From the NCBI RefSeq assembly GCF_023806635.1, contig NZ_JAMTDQ010000002.1, forward strand, positions 1 to 42,988: a stretch of DNA of 42,988 nt, in the 5' to 3' direction. The number at the start of each line of letters is the position of its first letter. Within the stretch, counting starts at the first letter, position 1. The DNA is from Accumulibacter sp. Its GTDB lineage: Bacteria; Pseudomonadota; Gammaproteobacteria; Burkholderiales; Rhodocyclaceae. Positions 42,418 through 42,988 of the stretch are shown here, piece after piece. A program made the translations under genes and the position numbers. Under the pieces are notes generated by a model, which was not told where the DNA came from, searched no databases, and saw nothing but the letters and a program-made list of their open reading frames with translations.

Positions 42418-42806
42418 AGGCTACGCGCGACCTCGACGAGGTGGCTACTGGCCGCTGGCGGCAGTTCGATGCGCAGCGCGCGGCCCGCTCGGTCGGTGAG
42501 AACCAGGACGCAAACGGCTGGCGCCAGCGGCAGGCCGAGATCGAGTTCGACGAAACTCGATGACACGGGCGCGCTGCGCGCGTCTTCGGCGGCGTTCCTG
42601 GCGGTCAGACGGTGCTTCAGGCTCTTGTAGTCGAGCTTCAGGGCGACGGCAACCTTGCCGATGCCGTACCGCTCGGCGAGTTCCGTCGCTTGCGACCACA
42701 GCTCCTCCGGAATGCGAGCACTGCGGCGGCGGGTGCTCCGCCACTGGGCGAGCGCCGCAGCGGTTTCGGCCAGCTGCGGGGCGGTTGCACGTAGAGACGG
42801 TGACAT
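42390..42806 (-). CDS. tnpA: IS66-family accessory protein TnpA
   Basis: The 138-aa protein has a central helix-turn-helix-like region (IPEELWSQATELAERYGIGKVAVALKLDYKSLKHRL) typical of IS66 TnpA, which is thought to bind DNA. The C-terminal part (SFVELDLGL, RAGRALRIELPPAASSHLVEVARSLW) also fits the family. It is the first gene of the element and overlaps tnpB. Confidence 0.85.
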   Translation of the reverse strand: MSPSLRATAPQLAETAAALAQWRSTRRRSARIPEELWSQATELAERYGIGKVAVALKLDYKSLKHRLTARNAAEDARSAPVSSSFVELDLGLPLAPAVCVLVLTDRAGRALRIELPPAASSHLVEVARSLWQVQPCSR

Positions 42807-42988
42807 TGGTAGGCCTCTCGAACGGTCGTTACGGGCCTGCCAAGGTACCAGCCCAGCGCAGGGATTTCACGCAGCATTGCCGAAAGGACACGAAAGGACT
42901 GTCCCCGGTGCCCAGTCCGGTGCCGGACTCAAGCGCCGTGTTACGTCTTCCTCTCCCAGAGGGCTGAGGCGCTCGCTCATCCCGCGAA

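Larger units (their letters stand above)
41256..42944 (-). mobile_element. Damaged IS66-family insertion sequence
   Basis: The three IS66-type genes tnpA, tnpB and tnpC lie in order on the minus strand. tnpA and tnpB are complete, but tnpC keeps only its N-terminal part and is cut off next to the tex stop codon, so the element lacks one end. A candidate outer end is GTAACACGGCGCTTGAG (minus strand, starting at 42944), but I cannot confirm it without the other terminus. The element cannot transpose by itself. Confidence 0.7.

Overview
The window is GC-rich DNA from a motile Gram-negative bacterium. It is most likely a betaproteobacterium of the Rhodocyclales, perhaps close to Candidatus Accumulibacter. 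That placement is inferred from the gene complement: a PEP-CTERM surface protein, a CheV/CheZ chemotaxis operon, a motC/motD-type stator pair beside fliA and flhFG, and an IS66-type element. No rRNA or tRNA gene was seen, so the taxonomy is not proven.

Layout. Positions 1-3664 are accessory: a 21-bp minisatellite, a small conserved protein behind a clear sigma-70-type promoter, a NYN-domain nuclease-like protein, the internally deleted remnant of a PIN-domain gene, a PEP-CTERM secreted protein with its terminator, and a palindromic 105-bp block. metG (3666-5771) and a small membrane protein follow. Positions 6292-17816 on the minus strand carry the rod/hook operon flgBCDEFGHIJKL, ending in a translationally coupled lipoprotein gene. 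A near-consensus sigma-54 promoter precedes flgB and a sigma-28-like promoter precedes flgK. Divergent flgA, flgM and flgN lie at 18145-19747, with a strong sigma-28 promoter before flgM.

Positions 19909-27655 (minus) hold flhB-flhA-flhF-flhG-fliA-motC-motD, tightly packed with 4- to 8-nt overlaps. Positions 27835-34786 (minus) hold an MCP (own sigma-28-like promoter), two cheV genes, cheY, cheZ and cheA, closed by an intrinsic terminator. Next, also on the minus strand, come a three-gene module (FecR-like periplasmic protein, OmpA-like lipoprotein, CHASE2-adenylate cyclase; 34951-38019) and fliW (38186-38617). tex runs forward to 41255, and the right end is a damaged IS66-family element.

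How the genes work together. FliA, FlgM, the sigma-54 promoter and the sigma-28-like promoters outline a staged flagellar hierarchy: sigma-54 drives rod and hook, and FliA, released when FlgM is exported, drives late genes such as flgKL, flgM and mcp. FlhF and FlhG would set flagellar position and number, although this FlhG lacks the usual ATPase residues. The Che proteins relay receptor signals to the motor, powered by MotC/MotD. The FecR-OmpA-cyclase module is the least familiar part and may couple an envelope signal to cAMP.
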